A stretch of 64,000 bases of DNA, from NCBI RefSeq assembly GCF_018255755.1, contig NZ_CP073766.1, forward strand, positions 7,438,501-7,502,500, in the 5' to 3' direction. Under the pieces are notes generated by a model. It searched no databases and was not told the DNA's origin. It saw only the letters and a list, made by a program, of their open reading frames with translations. This stretch comes from Chitinophaga sp. HK235 (GTDB taxonomy: Bacteria > Bacteroidota > Bacteroidia > Chitinophagales > Chitinophagaceae). The translations under genes and the position numbers were made by a program. Numbering within the stretch: position 1 is the stretch's first letter; each line of letters starts with the position of its first letter. Shown here in pieces: positions 1-8,625 of this stretch.

Positions 1-1
1 T

Positions 2-1282
2 TGGGATGCCGTTATTCATACAGGCATATACCAGGGCATGCCTTTTATTGAAGCCAGGAGGACGAAGTTGTTGAACATCGTGGTGTTGCCTGGTATGTTG
101 CTAGCGTTTTATTTTGGAGTGCTGAATCTATACCAGGGTCGCCCCGGCCTGTCGGTGGTGAATTTTATTCATACCCTGGGCTATATGCTGATCCTGTACC
201 TGAATAAAGAACAGCGCTATCTGTCGGCCCGGGTGATCGTTATGCTTTTTAGCCTCACCTTGTATGGTTTCTCCGGATTTTATTTCCAGAACGGAGCGGA
301 GTTTTACCTGATTCCGATTCTGGTGATGGCTTTCCTGACTTATGACAATAAATGGTTGTTAGGTTGTCTGTCGGTATTGATCATTGCGGTGATTGCGCTG
401 GCTTATTATGCACCGGTATTCTGGCATCAGAAACAGCTGGTGCCTTCCGGTCGTATACTGGCCAACCTGCTGATTTCACTGGGCATCGTGGTGGTGGCGC
501 TCATCTATTTCAAAAGCGTACATGTGGAATATCAGCAGCAGACAGAGGCCCAGCGGAAGTCGCTGGACATACTCAACCGCGATAAGGTAAAACTGTTTTC
601 CATTATTGCCCATGATATCCGCAGTCCGCTGGCCACCCTGGAAAGCTTACTGGGTATGTTCAGCAACGGGCAGTATGAATATACGGAGATGAAAGAGGCA
701 GCAGCTGAGCTTCACCTGAAAGTAACGCAGGTAGGAGAAACGTTGAACAACCTCCTGCGCTGGACAGCCAGCCAGATGAAAGGCATACATACAGAACCGG
801 TAAATGTACCGCTGGTACAGCTTATACGGGGAACCCTGCTCACCTTTGAACCTAATATCCGCCATAAAGCCCTGCGGATGGAGATAAAAGTATGCGGTAA
901 TCTTCAGGTGTATGCAGACAGCAATCAGCTGGTGATCATCTTACGTAACCTGATCAGCAATGCCATCAAATTCAGCCACCGGGAAGGATTGATCACCATC
1001 AGAGCCGGCTGGAAAAACAAGCAGGTACACCTCAGCGTTACCGATAGCGGTATCGGTATGACCAAGGAAAGACAGGAAACCCTGTTCTCTTTTACCGGTC
1101 AGCCGGCCTATGGTACTGACGGAGAAAGAGGATCCGGTATAGGGCTGATGCTGTGCTCCGAATTTGCAAAACAGAACGATGGTGAAATAGCCGTGGAAAG
1201 TATACCAGGCCAAGGCACCACCTTCCGGCTGCTGCTGCCGGGAAGCCAGGAGAAATCAGTAGAAGAGGAAATACCCGCATAA
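2..1282 (+). CDS. Membrane sensor histidine kinase, 5' end outside the window
   Basis: Two-component sensor kinase of the inner membrane. About six hydrophobic segments fill the first ~165 residues, then comes a short coiled linker and a DHp domain whose H-box reads SIIAHDIRSPLATL (phospho-acceptor His at about residue 192 counted from the ATG at 38). The HATPase domain shows an N-box (NLISNAIKFS), a G1 box (DSGIGM) and a G2 box (GSGIGLML), so it looks catalytically complete. There is no receiver domain. The frame is open from base 2, before the ATG at 38, and the extra residues (WDAVIHTGIYQG) look like the ordinary start of such kinases. I therefore treat the gene as truncated by the window edge. 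Signal and partner regulator are unknown. It is followed 95 bp later by an ECF sigma gene on the same strand, probably with its own promoter. Confidence 0.9.
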   Translation, partial: WDAVIHTGIYQGMPFIEARRTKLLNIVVLPGMLLAFYFGVLNLYQGRPGLSVVNFIHTLGYMLILYLNKEQRYLSARVIVMLFSLTLYGFSGFYFQNGAEFYLIPILVMAFLTYDNKWLLGCLSVLIIAVIALAYYAPVFWHQKQLVPSGRILANLLISLGIVVVALIYFKSVHVEYQQQTEAQRKSLDILNRDKVKLFSIIAHDIRSPLATLESLLGMFSNGQYEYTEMKEAAAELHLKVTQVGETLNNLLRWTASQMKGIHTEPVNVPLVQLIRGTLLTFEPNIRHKALRMEIKVCGNLQVYADSNQLVIILRNLISNAIKFSHREGLITIRAGWKNKQVHLSVTDSGIGMTKERQETLFSFTGQPAYGTDGERGSGIGLMLCSEFAKQNDGEIAVESIPGQGTTFRLLLPGSQEKSVEEEIPA

Positions 1283-1333
1283 GCCCCGCCCACTAAACTT
1301 TACATGTGACTGTAGTTTGATGAAATATTTTCA

Positions 1334-1341
1334 TAGCTTTG
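1334..1341 (+). promoter_or_regulatory. Possible Bacteroidota -7 element before the sigma gene
   Basis: TAGCTTTG matches the Bacteroidota -7 consensus TAnnTTTG and lies 36 nt before the preferred ATG of the sigma gene. No TTG is found at the usual 17-23 nt upstream distance (a TTTG at 1316-1319 is only 14 nt away), so support is partial. Confidence 0.35.
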
Positions 1342-1377
1342 TTTTTACAGGCCATCACATTTTTTATCAACCAGCTA

Positions 1378-1935
1378 ATGCCCGCTTACCACGTATACCA
1401 GGACAGTGAACTGCTTGACTTCATGAAGTCGGGCGATGAAGCGGCGTTCGATGAAATCTACCTCCGGCACTGGAATACCTTGTACAACGCAGCCTATTAC
1501 CTCTTACACGACGAAGCCGCCTCCATGGACATCGTACAGGATGTATTTGTATGGTTCTGGGAACACCGCGACCACCTGGTGCTGACCACGCTGCGGGGTT
1601 ATCTGTTGATGGCGGTACGTTATAAGGTGGCCAACTATCTCCGCCACCGTAAAGTGCGGGCGGCCTTTGTAGCGGAAACAACCATGCAGGCACAGGAAGA
1701 AGGCAGCCAGGACATGGTCCTGGAGCTGAAAGAGCTGCGGGCGGTGATCGCCCGCTTTACCAGCGAACTGCCCGACCGCTGCCGGGAAGTGTTTCAAATG
1801 AGCCGCCACCAGCATTTGTCAAACCGCGAAATTGCCCGACAGCTGGGTGTTTCCGAGAAAACGGTGGAAAACCAGCTGACAATTGCCCTGAAAAAATTAC
1901 GGGTCAGATTGGGTAGCATGTCCTTACTGTTGTAA
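1378..1935 (+). CDS. ECF-type RNA polymerase sigma-70 factor
   Basis: Extracytoplasmic-function sigma factor of 185 residues. Region 2 is seen in the first ~90 residues (SGDEAAFDEIYLRHW, then DIVQDVFVWFWEHR), followed by region 4 with a helix-turn-helix (HLSNREIARQLGVSEKTVEN). The frame extends back to a TTG at 1339, but the ATG at 1378 gives the normal family N-terminus (MPAYHVYQDSELL) and is preferred. An FecR anti-sigma gene starts 95 bp downstream, followed by an STN-containing SusC. This is the standard trans-envelope set in which substrate binding at SusC is signalled through STN to FecR, releasing the sigma factor. Targets probably include the downstream susCD-sulfatase genes; that is inference from context. 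Confidence 0.93.
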   Translation: MPAYHVYQDSELLDFMKSGDEAAFDEIYLRHWNTLYNAAYYLLHDEAASMDIVQDVFVWFWEHRDHLVLTTLRGYLLMAVRYKVANYLRHRKVRAAFVAETTMQAQEEGSQDMVLELKELRAVIARFTSELPDRCREVFQMSRHQHLSNREIARQLGVSEKTVENQLTIALKKLRVRLGSMSLLL

Positions 1936-2030
1936 ACAATCCGTTCACCCATCACTACTTTCTCAAAAAAATTTTTTCTCCGTTTGGGGGATCCGTTTCG
2001 TTGAAGTGCCTTGTATACAGGAGATCCGCT

Positions 2031-3149
2031 ATGGAACAGGAACAACTACAGCAATTACTGGAAAAAATCAGCGATGGTACTGCCACGGCGCAGGAAACAG
2101 CCTTGTATCTCCGCTATTGTGAGGCCACGGAAAAAGCCGGCGCCAGCACTTTACCACTGCCTGATATAACAGGAGTGGAGCAGCGTATGAAGGCCAATAT
2201 CCACCGGCGTATAGGCCGGAAAAAGCCTCGTCACAAAATGATATACTGGTATGCAGCTGCAGCAGTGCTGACAGGTATGATCGTACTGGGTTTCTATCTG
2301 CGGCCAGAAACATCCCAATCTGTGCCGGAGCTGGCAACAGCAACACAGCCGGATATTCCGGCCGGTAGCAATAAAGCCATGCTGACACTGGCCAACGGTG
2401 AAAAGATCTCCCTGAGTGATGCCACTGCCGGCGATATCGCCCGGCAGGCAGGGCTGCGCATCTATAAAAGTGATAGCGGCGAAATCGTATATGAAGCTAC
2501 CGGCACCAGCACGGGCATCAATGAAATCAGCACGCCCCGCGGCGGACAATACCGCGTGATATTACAGGATGGCAGCAAGGTGTGGCTCAACGCCGCTTCT
2601 TCGCTGCGTTATCCTGCCACTTTCACGGGAGGTGCACGTACGGTGGAACTGAGTGGAGAGGCTTATTTTGAAATTGCCCGCGATGTGCACAGACCTTTTA
2701 TCGTCAGCACACCCACACAAAAGATTGAAGTACTGGGCACCCATTTTAATGTCAATGCCTATACCGACAATACTGTGGCTAATACCACCCTGCTGGAAGG
2801 CAGTGTAAAAGTAAGTGCCGCCGGTAATAACGGAATGCTGTTAAAACCCGGTGAGCAGGCCAGTTTCAGCCAACAGACAGGCGCGCTCGTCAAAGGTAAG
2901 GCTGATGAAAATGCAGCGATAGCCTGGAAAAACGGATATTTTATTTTTAATGATACTTACCTCACAGAGGTAATGCTGCAACTGTCACGCTGGTATGATG
3001 TAAGTGTAGACTTAACAACAGTTCCCAGGATGCGTTATAATGGTGTGATTCCGCGAAATGAGCCACTGTCAAAAGTATTAGCTATGCTGGAATTTACTGG
3101 CAATGTAAAATTCAACGTTGAAAATCATAAGATCAGTATCAGAAAGTGA
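2031..3149 (+). CDS. FecR-family anti-sigma factor
   Basis: Inner-membrane anti-sigma factor of 372 residues. A cytoplasmic N-terminal part is followed by one transmembrane helix (YWYAAAAVLTGMIVLGFYL). The periplasmic FecR domain contains TPRGGQYRVILQDGSKVWLN, the GEAYFEI strand and VLGTHFNVNAY, then comes the C-terminal DUF4974 segment (about the last 70 residues). The ATG at 2031 is preferred over the upstream TTG at 2001 because it has an AGGAG-like ribosome site close before it and gives the usual MEQEQLQQLLEK start. It pairs with the sigma gene just upstream and presumably contacts the STN domain of the SusC encoded 154 bp downstream. Confidence 0.93.
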   Translation: MEQEQLQQLLEKISDGTATAQETALYLRYCEATEKAGASTLPLPDITGVEQRMKANIHRRIGRKKPRHKMIYWYAAAAVLTGMIVLGFYLRPETSQSVPELATATQPDIPAGSNKAMLTLANGEKISLSDATAGDIARQAGLRIYKSDSGEIVYEATGTSTGINEISTPRGGQYRVILQDGSKVWLNAASSLRYPATFTGGARTVELSGEAYFEIARDVHRPFIVSTPTQKIEVLGTHFNVNAYTDNTVANTTLLEGSVKVSAAGNNGMLLKPGEQASFSQQTGALVKGKADENAAIAWKNGYFIFNDTYLTEVMLQLSRWYDVSVDLTTVPRMRYNGVIPRNEPLSKVLAMLEFTGNVKFNVENHKISIRK

Positions 3150-3205
3150 ACAAAAAATAAAAAATAAGGAGGGATCTATTTAAGAAATCTAGTCAACCAA
3201 AAAAT

Positions 3206-3233
3206 AACCGGTCATGCGCCAACACGACCGGTT
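3206..3233 (+). promoter_or_regulatory. Hairpin in the leader between fecR and susC
   Basis: AACCGGTC and GACCGGTT form an 8-bp perfect stem with a 12-nt loop, 70 nt before the susC start. No U-tract follows, so it is not a typical terminator. It could stabilise or separate the highly expressed susCD message from the sigma/fecR message; this is inference. Confidence 0.4.
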
Positions 3234-3303
3234 CAATGACAAGGTAAAACAGTTACCAAACGCGTATTCAGTAAACTATTCTTTCACCTAATCAAGCAAA
3301 TGT

Positions 3304-6300
3304 ATGAATTTCAGAAATCCATACAAGGGAATGTTGTGTCCCACCAGCAAAATTCCCCGTTACCAGTACCTAACCAAATTTGTGAATGTTATGAAGCTGA
3401 CGTTTCTGTTGATGACGGCGGCTTTCCTGCAAGTATCTGCTGCTGCATTTTCGCAGCAGGTGACGCTAAAACTGGAAAAAGCCTCCTTAAAAACAGTGTT
3501 TGCCGAAATCAAACGGCAAACCGGCTACGAAGTGCTGTTCAGTACAGAAATACTGGAGAAAGCCGCTCCGGTAAACATCCAGGTGAAAGATGCCTCCATC
3601 GCGGAAGTGATGACTACCGCGCTTTATCATCAACCTTTATCCTTTAAAATAGAAGGGAAGATCATCCTGATCGGCAGCAAAACACCGGCCTCCGAACAGC
3701 CTGGCCAGGCGAAAATGCCTGTAAAAGGAAAAGTGACCAACGACAAAGGAGAACCACTACCCGGTGTAAGCATCCTCGAAAAAGGCACCACCAATGGTGC
3801 CGTTACCGATGGACAGGGTGAGTTTACCCTGAATGTACAAAACGAATCAGCCGTGCTGATCGTGCGTTTTATCGGTTATGCCCAACAGGAAATAAAAGCC
3901 GCCCGCAGTATGAAAATTGTATTGCAGGACGATCTCTCTGCTATGTCAGAAGTAGTGGTGGTAGGTTATGGGGCGCAGAAAAAAGCCAATCTCACCGGCG
4001 CTGTCAGCTCTGTTAAAATGGACGAAGTGCTGGGCGACAGGCCGGTAAGCTCCGCCTCCCAGGCCTTGCAGGGTGCCGTTCCCGGCTTACAGATCACCTA
4101 CGGTTCCGGCCAGCCCGGTACTTCCACCGCTATCAACATCCGCGGCTATACTTCCATCAACGGCGGTGAGCCGCTGGTACTGGTAGACAACGTACCGATG
4201 GATATCGATGATGTTAACCCGAAGGATATTGACAACATCACCGTGCTGAAAGATGCGGCCGCTGCTTCTATCTACGGTGCCAGAGCCGCTTTTGGCGTGA
4301 TACTGGTGACCACCAAAAAAGGAAAGAAAAATCAGCCTGTCCGTTTTAGCTATTCCACTAACATGACCTGGAGTTCGCCCACTACACTGCCCAAAAAAGC
4401 TTCTCCGCTGGAGTTGGTGCGTGCACTGAAAGACTTCGGTACCAACGCCTACTGGACCGGCCAGAACGTGAACACCTGGCTTAAACTGCTGGAAGAATAC
4501 CAACAAAATCCGGGGGCCTATCCCAATGGTGAGACAACCGTCAACGGCCTGAAATATCCACTGGCAGAAACGGATCTTTATGGAGAGCTCTTTAACCGCG
4601 GCTTCGAACAGATGCATAACTTCTCCTTCGGCGGCGGCTCGGAGAAAACAACCTTCCGCGTGTCGGGCGGCTATACCGGAGAAGATGGTATCCTCGTCAC
4701 CAACAAAGACAAATACACCCGCTATAATTTTAATGCTTTCCTGGGTACAGAGCTTACCAAAAACCTTAATGCCAGCGTCAACCTGTTTTATAAAAACGGC
4801 AAACGCACTACACCTGCCGATTTCAACAGTTTATTCTACAACGCTATCACCTATAGTTCGTATATACCTACTGGTTATGGCACCGCTCCCAATGGTGACG
4901 TGTTGCCTTATAACACTCCTAACAACGTGGTGAGAACAGAGCCTGTCAATACCAACTTTGGCGACGACCTCCGTTTGTTCGGTAAACTGGAATATAATCC
5001 ACTCAACGGACTGAAGATAACCGGTGAATACACCTACAACAAAAAGAACTCAGACGACCGCAGGATACAGGGCAAAAATGAATATATCAACGCTGCTACC
5101 TACGATCGCCAGTTTCTGAACAACAACACCCGCTACACGCGTGCCAACGACCAGACAGTGTATCAGGCGGTAAACCTCTACGCCAGCTATACCAAAGCAT
5201 TAGGACAGCATCACCTGACACTGCTGGCAGGTACCAACCAGGAAATCAGCCGCCAGGAAAATTTTAACATCAACCGGCTGGACATACTAAGCCTGCAGGT
5301 GCCTTCCCTGTCTACTTCCACGGGCACCATCGCCGGTGGCGACGGTTTCGGGGAATACGCCATCTCCGGTTATTTCGGCCGTATCAACTACGACTATAAA
5401 AACAAATACCTGCTGGAACTGAATGGCCGCTTTGATGGCTCCAGCCGTTTTGCACCGGGGCATCGTTTTGGTTTCTTCCCCTCTGTATCCGCAGGCTGGA
5501 ATGTGAGTGAAGAATCATTCATGAAACCACTCAGCGGATGGCTGTCTCAATGGAAGCTCAGAGGCTCCTTTGGTGAAATCGGTAATCAGGTGGTGTTTAG
5601 AAATAAAGCCGGAAACAGAGTTCCTAATTATTATCCCTACATTCCCGGCATGGATCCCTACAATGCTTCCTGGACAGATCCTGCCAGCAATATCCGTTAT
5701 GTATCGCTGGCTATGCCTTCACTGGTTAGTTCCGACTTTACCTGGGAAACCGTGCGCACACTGAATGTGGGAACCGATATCAGTTTATTCCGCGACCGTC
5801 TGAACACCACCTTCGATTGGTTCCGCCGCAGCACGCTCAATATGCTGGCGCCGGGAGCGGAACTGCCGGCTGTGCTAGGCGCCCCTGCACCTTTACAGAA
5901 CGTGGCCGATCTGGAGTCTAAAGGATGGGAACTACAGATGTCCTGGAAAGACAAGATCAGGGCGGTGAGTTACAGCATTGGTTTTAATCTGTCCGACAGC
6001 CGTGCTTTCATCACCCGTTACAACAATCCGGCAGGATTGCTGACGATCAACGGCAGTGGTCAGCTCGACAACTACTATACCGGTCAGGAAATTGGTGAAA
6101 TATGGGGTTATGTGACGAGAGGATTTTATACAGTAGATGATTTTGTGAAAGGCTCACTGGACGCCAATCTTCAGAAAGGTACCCTGTTGCCCGGCATCCC
6201 CGGCTATAAAGGTGTGCCACAAAATCCGGGTGATATCCGCTACGAAGACCTCGACGGCGATGGCCTGATCTTCACCGGCAACAATACCCTGGCTAATCCC

Positions 6301-6819
6301 GGCGACCGGAAAGTGATTGGTAACACACAACGCCGTTTCCAGTTCGGTGTTTTCGGTAATGCCTCCTGGAACAACTTCGACCTTTCCTTCTTCCTGCAAG
6401 GTGTTGGCAAAAGAGACCTCTGGATCAGCAACCAGCTGTACTGGCCTTATCTCAACCAGTTTGGCACCATGTACAAACACAACCTCAACTACTGGACACC
6501 TAATAATCCGGATGGATTTTATCCGCGCGGATATCCCGATGGCGCCGGGAATTCAGATAAGAGCAGGTTTGTGCAGACCAAATATCTTTCCAACGGTGCC
6601 TACATGCGGGTGAAAAATATCACACTGGGATATACCGTGCCCAAACAGCTGCTGAAACGCATCTTCATTGACAATATTCGTGTATTCGTGACCGGTGAAA
6701 ATCTCTTCACCTTTGATCACCTGCCGGATGGTATGGAAGCCGATGCTACCATCGTCAGTGATGGCGGTATCTATCCTTTCCTGAAGAAATACAGCTTCGG
6801 TGTTAATGTCAATTTCTAA
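3304..6819 (+). CDS. SusC-family TonB-dependent receptor with STN signalling domain
   Basis: Outer-membrane TonB-dependent transporter of 1171 residues. A basic N-terminus and signal peptide (MKLTFLLMTAAFLQVSAAAF) are followed by an STN/secretin-N signalling domain (about residues 50-125). Next come a carboxypeptidase-D-like regulatory domain (VKGKVTNDKGEPLPGVSILE), a TonB-box-like stretch (SEVVVVGYGAQKKANLTGAV), the plug domain (DNITVLKDAAAASIYGARAA) and the 22-strand barrel ending in SFGVNVNF. It forms a complex with the SusD encoded 18 bp downstream to import an oligomeric substrate. The STN domain fits regulation by the adjacent sigma/FecR pair. The sulfatase two genes later hints at a sulfated glycan, but no glycoside hydrolase is in the cluster, so the substrate is open. 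Confidence 0.95.
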   Translation: MNFRNPYKGMLCPTSKIPRYQYLTKFVNVMKLTFLLMTAAFLQVSAAAFSQQVTLKLEKASLKTVFAEIKRQTGYEVLFSTEILEKAAPVNIQVKDASIAEVMTTALYHQPLSFKIEGKIILIGSKTPASEQPGQAKMPVKGKVTNDKGEPLPGVSILEKGTTNGAVTDGQGEFTLNVQNESAVLIVRFIGYAQQEIKAARSMKIVLQDDLSAMSEVVVVGYGAQKKANLTGAVSSVKMDEVLGDRPVSSASQALQGAVPGLQITYGSGQPGTSTAINIRGYTSINGGEPLVLVDNVPMDIDDVNPKDIDNITVLKDAAAASIYGARAAFGVILVTTKKGKKNQPVRFSYSTNMTWSSPTTLPKKASPLELVRALKDFGTNAYWTGQNVNTWLKLLEEYQQNPGAYPNGETTVNGLKYPLAETDLYGELFNRGFEQMHNFSFGGGSEKTTFRVSGGYTGEDGILVTNKDKYTRYNFNAFLGTELTKNLNASVNLFYKNGKRTTPADFNSLFYNAITYSSYIPTGYGTAPNGDVLPYNTPNNVVRTEPVNTNFGDDLRLFGKLEYNPLNGLKITGEYTYNKKNSDDRRIQGKNEYINAATYDRQFLNNNTRYTRANDQTVYQAVNLYASYTKALGQHHLTLLAGTNQEISRQENFNINRLDILSLQVPSLSTSTGTIAGGDGFGEYAISGYFGRINYDYKNKYLLELNGRFDGSSRFAPGHRFGFFPSVSAGWNVSEESFMKPLSGWLSQWKLRGSFGEIGNQVVFRNKAGNRVPNYYPYIPGMDPYNASWTDPASNIRYVSLAMPSLVSSDFTWETVRTLNVGTDISLFRDRLNTTFDWFRRSTLNMLAPGAELPAVLGAPAPLQNVADLESKGWELQMSWKDKIRAVSYSIGFNLSDSRAFITRYNNPAGLLTINGSGQLDNYYTGQEIGEIWGYVTRGFYTVDDFVKGSLDANLQKGTLLPGIPGYKGVPQNPGDIRYEDLDGDGLIFTGNNTLANPGDRKVIGNTQRRFQFGVFGNASWNNFDLSFFLQGVGKRDLWISNQLYWPYLNQFGTMYKHNLNYWTPNNPDGFYPRGYPDGAGNSDKSRFVQTKYLSNGAYMRVKNITLGYTVPKQLLKRIFIDNIRVFVTGENLFTFDHLPDGMEADATIVSDGGIYPFLKKYSFGVNVNF

Positions 6820-6837
6820 TCAGCAAAAACAAAGATC

Positions 6838-8616
6838 ATGAACCGTATTCAACATATCGTTTCCATTGCGGTGGTAGCCTTGTTGCTGCACAGCTGCCAG
6901 GGCCGGCTGGACCTGCAACCCAAAGACCAGCTGACAGAAAAGACCACGTTTACACAATACGATAATATCAAGGCATATGCCTGGCAGTTTTATGAAGTGT
7001 TTCCTGCTTATTCTGCTGCTTATGTCAATAAGGAATATGATAGTGACCTTTTTATGAATGCCAATCCCAGCGGGGAATCCAACTGGATATGGCAACGTAT
7101 TACTATCCCTTCTGCCGCTGATGATTACAAAGATCCTTATGCAAGGATCAGGGCGGTGAACGTGATGCTGGACAATCTGGACAAGTCACCTATCTCCGCT
7201 GCAGATAAAGATCACTGGCGCAGTGTGGGCTATTTCTTTCGGGCATTCAGTTATGCCAACCTGGTGAATAAATACGGAGATGTACAATGGGTGGAAACAG
7301 CTTTGTCTGATGGAGATGCAGACCAGTTGTATGGTAAACGGACGCCCCGCGCAGAAGTGACACAGAAAGTACTGGACCAACTGCAATGGGCGGAAGCGCA
7401 TATTAAGCCGGCAGGTGATGGTCCCAATACCATCAACGTACACGTAGTACGCGCGCTGATTTCCCGCTTCGGCCTGACAGAAGGTGCCTGGCGCAAATAC
7501 CATAACCTCGGTGATCCGTTGCCCTATCTGCGTGCCAGCGCCGACGCAGCCGCCAAACTGGTAAAGGATTTTCCGCTGCTTAATCCCAACTACGACCTGG
7601 ACTTCAACAGCGAATCACTGGCAGGTGTACCGGGTATCCTGTTGTATAAACAATATGAACAAACGCAGGTGTCCCACTCGCTTGCATCCCTGGGCAGGAA
7701 CTCCGCCGGCCGCTGGGATCTCACCAAAAAAGCAGTGGACATGTACCTGATGACAGACGGACAAACACGCTGGACCAGCGCTCTGTTTGCCGGTGATAAA
7801 TCGCCGTATACAGAGTTTCGTAACCGCGATAAACGTTTATACTTCACCGTGCCTCCGCCGTTTAAGGTACTGGTCAACCATCCCAGTATGAACTGGCAGC
7901 CTACTGCCAACCCTGGCGATCAGGAATATTTCCCGGTGATGGCCGCTATCTCCGGACCTAAAAACAAAACCTTGCCCACACTCAACTGGCAGGGGCTGGT
8001 AGTACGGCAGGAGCCTCATTTTGCAGACGATAACCAGGGACAGCCTTTTAATGTAACGTATACAGGTTACCGTTTCTATAAGTTCAGCAACAAGATACAG
8101 ATGATCCAGAACCTGGATGTAAACGATGCGCCTATCTTCCGCATGGGAGAGGTGTTGATCAACTATGCAGAAGCTAAATACGAGCTGGGTGAGTTTGATT
8201 AGGCTGTTGCAGATCTTACTGTCAATAAGCTGCGTGCCCGTGGTGGTGTGGCTACGCTGCAAATCGCGGCTATCCCCGACGATCCTACCCGTGATGCCAC
8301 GGTAACGCCTATACTCTGGGAGATACGCCGTGAACGTGCCATAGAGCTGATGGGTGAATCTTTCCGTTTTGATGATCTGCGCCGCTGGAAAAAAATGGAC
8401 TATGCCGTGCAGCAGAAACTGGGCCGGTGGATCAAAAAAGGCGTGGACGTGGGTGCCAGCGCACCTATTCCTATTCTGGGCGGAGCTGCTGAAGGTTATA
8501 TCGCCTACGAGAAAGTACCGCCATCACCTTTTCCGGACTATTATTATCTTTATCCGATTCCATCCAATCAAACAGTGTTGAATCCTAACTTGGTGCAGAA
8601 TCCGGGATGGAAGTAA
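6838..8616 (+). pseudogene. SusD-family substrate-binding lipoprotein, interrupted by an in-frame TAG
   Basis: SusD/RagB-type outer-membrane lipoprotein. The lipobox is LLLHSC near residue 20, and the start at 6838 lies 18 bp after susC. The normal SusD fold sequence runs to residue 454 (NYAEAKYELGEFD), where TAG at 8200-8202 stops it. The same frame then continues without further defects for the C-terminal ~138 residues (AVADLTVNKLRARGG, then a typical FDDLRRWKKMD and the terminal NPNLVQNPGW). Family members commonly have a glutamine at this place, so a single CAG-to-TAG change explains it. It may be a recent nonsense mutation, a sequencing error, or suppressed in vivo. Without readthrough the product lacks the conserved C-terminal part, and reinitiation there would give an unexported fragment. 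Confidence 0.85.
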
Positions 8617-8625
8617 TTATTTAAA

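Noticed and set aside
1316..1341. Full promoter TTTG-N14-TAGCTTTG before the sigma gene
   Set aside because: Spacing of 14 nt is shorter than the usual 17-23; only the -7 element was kept.
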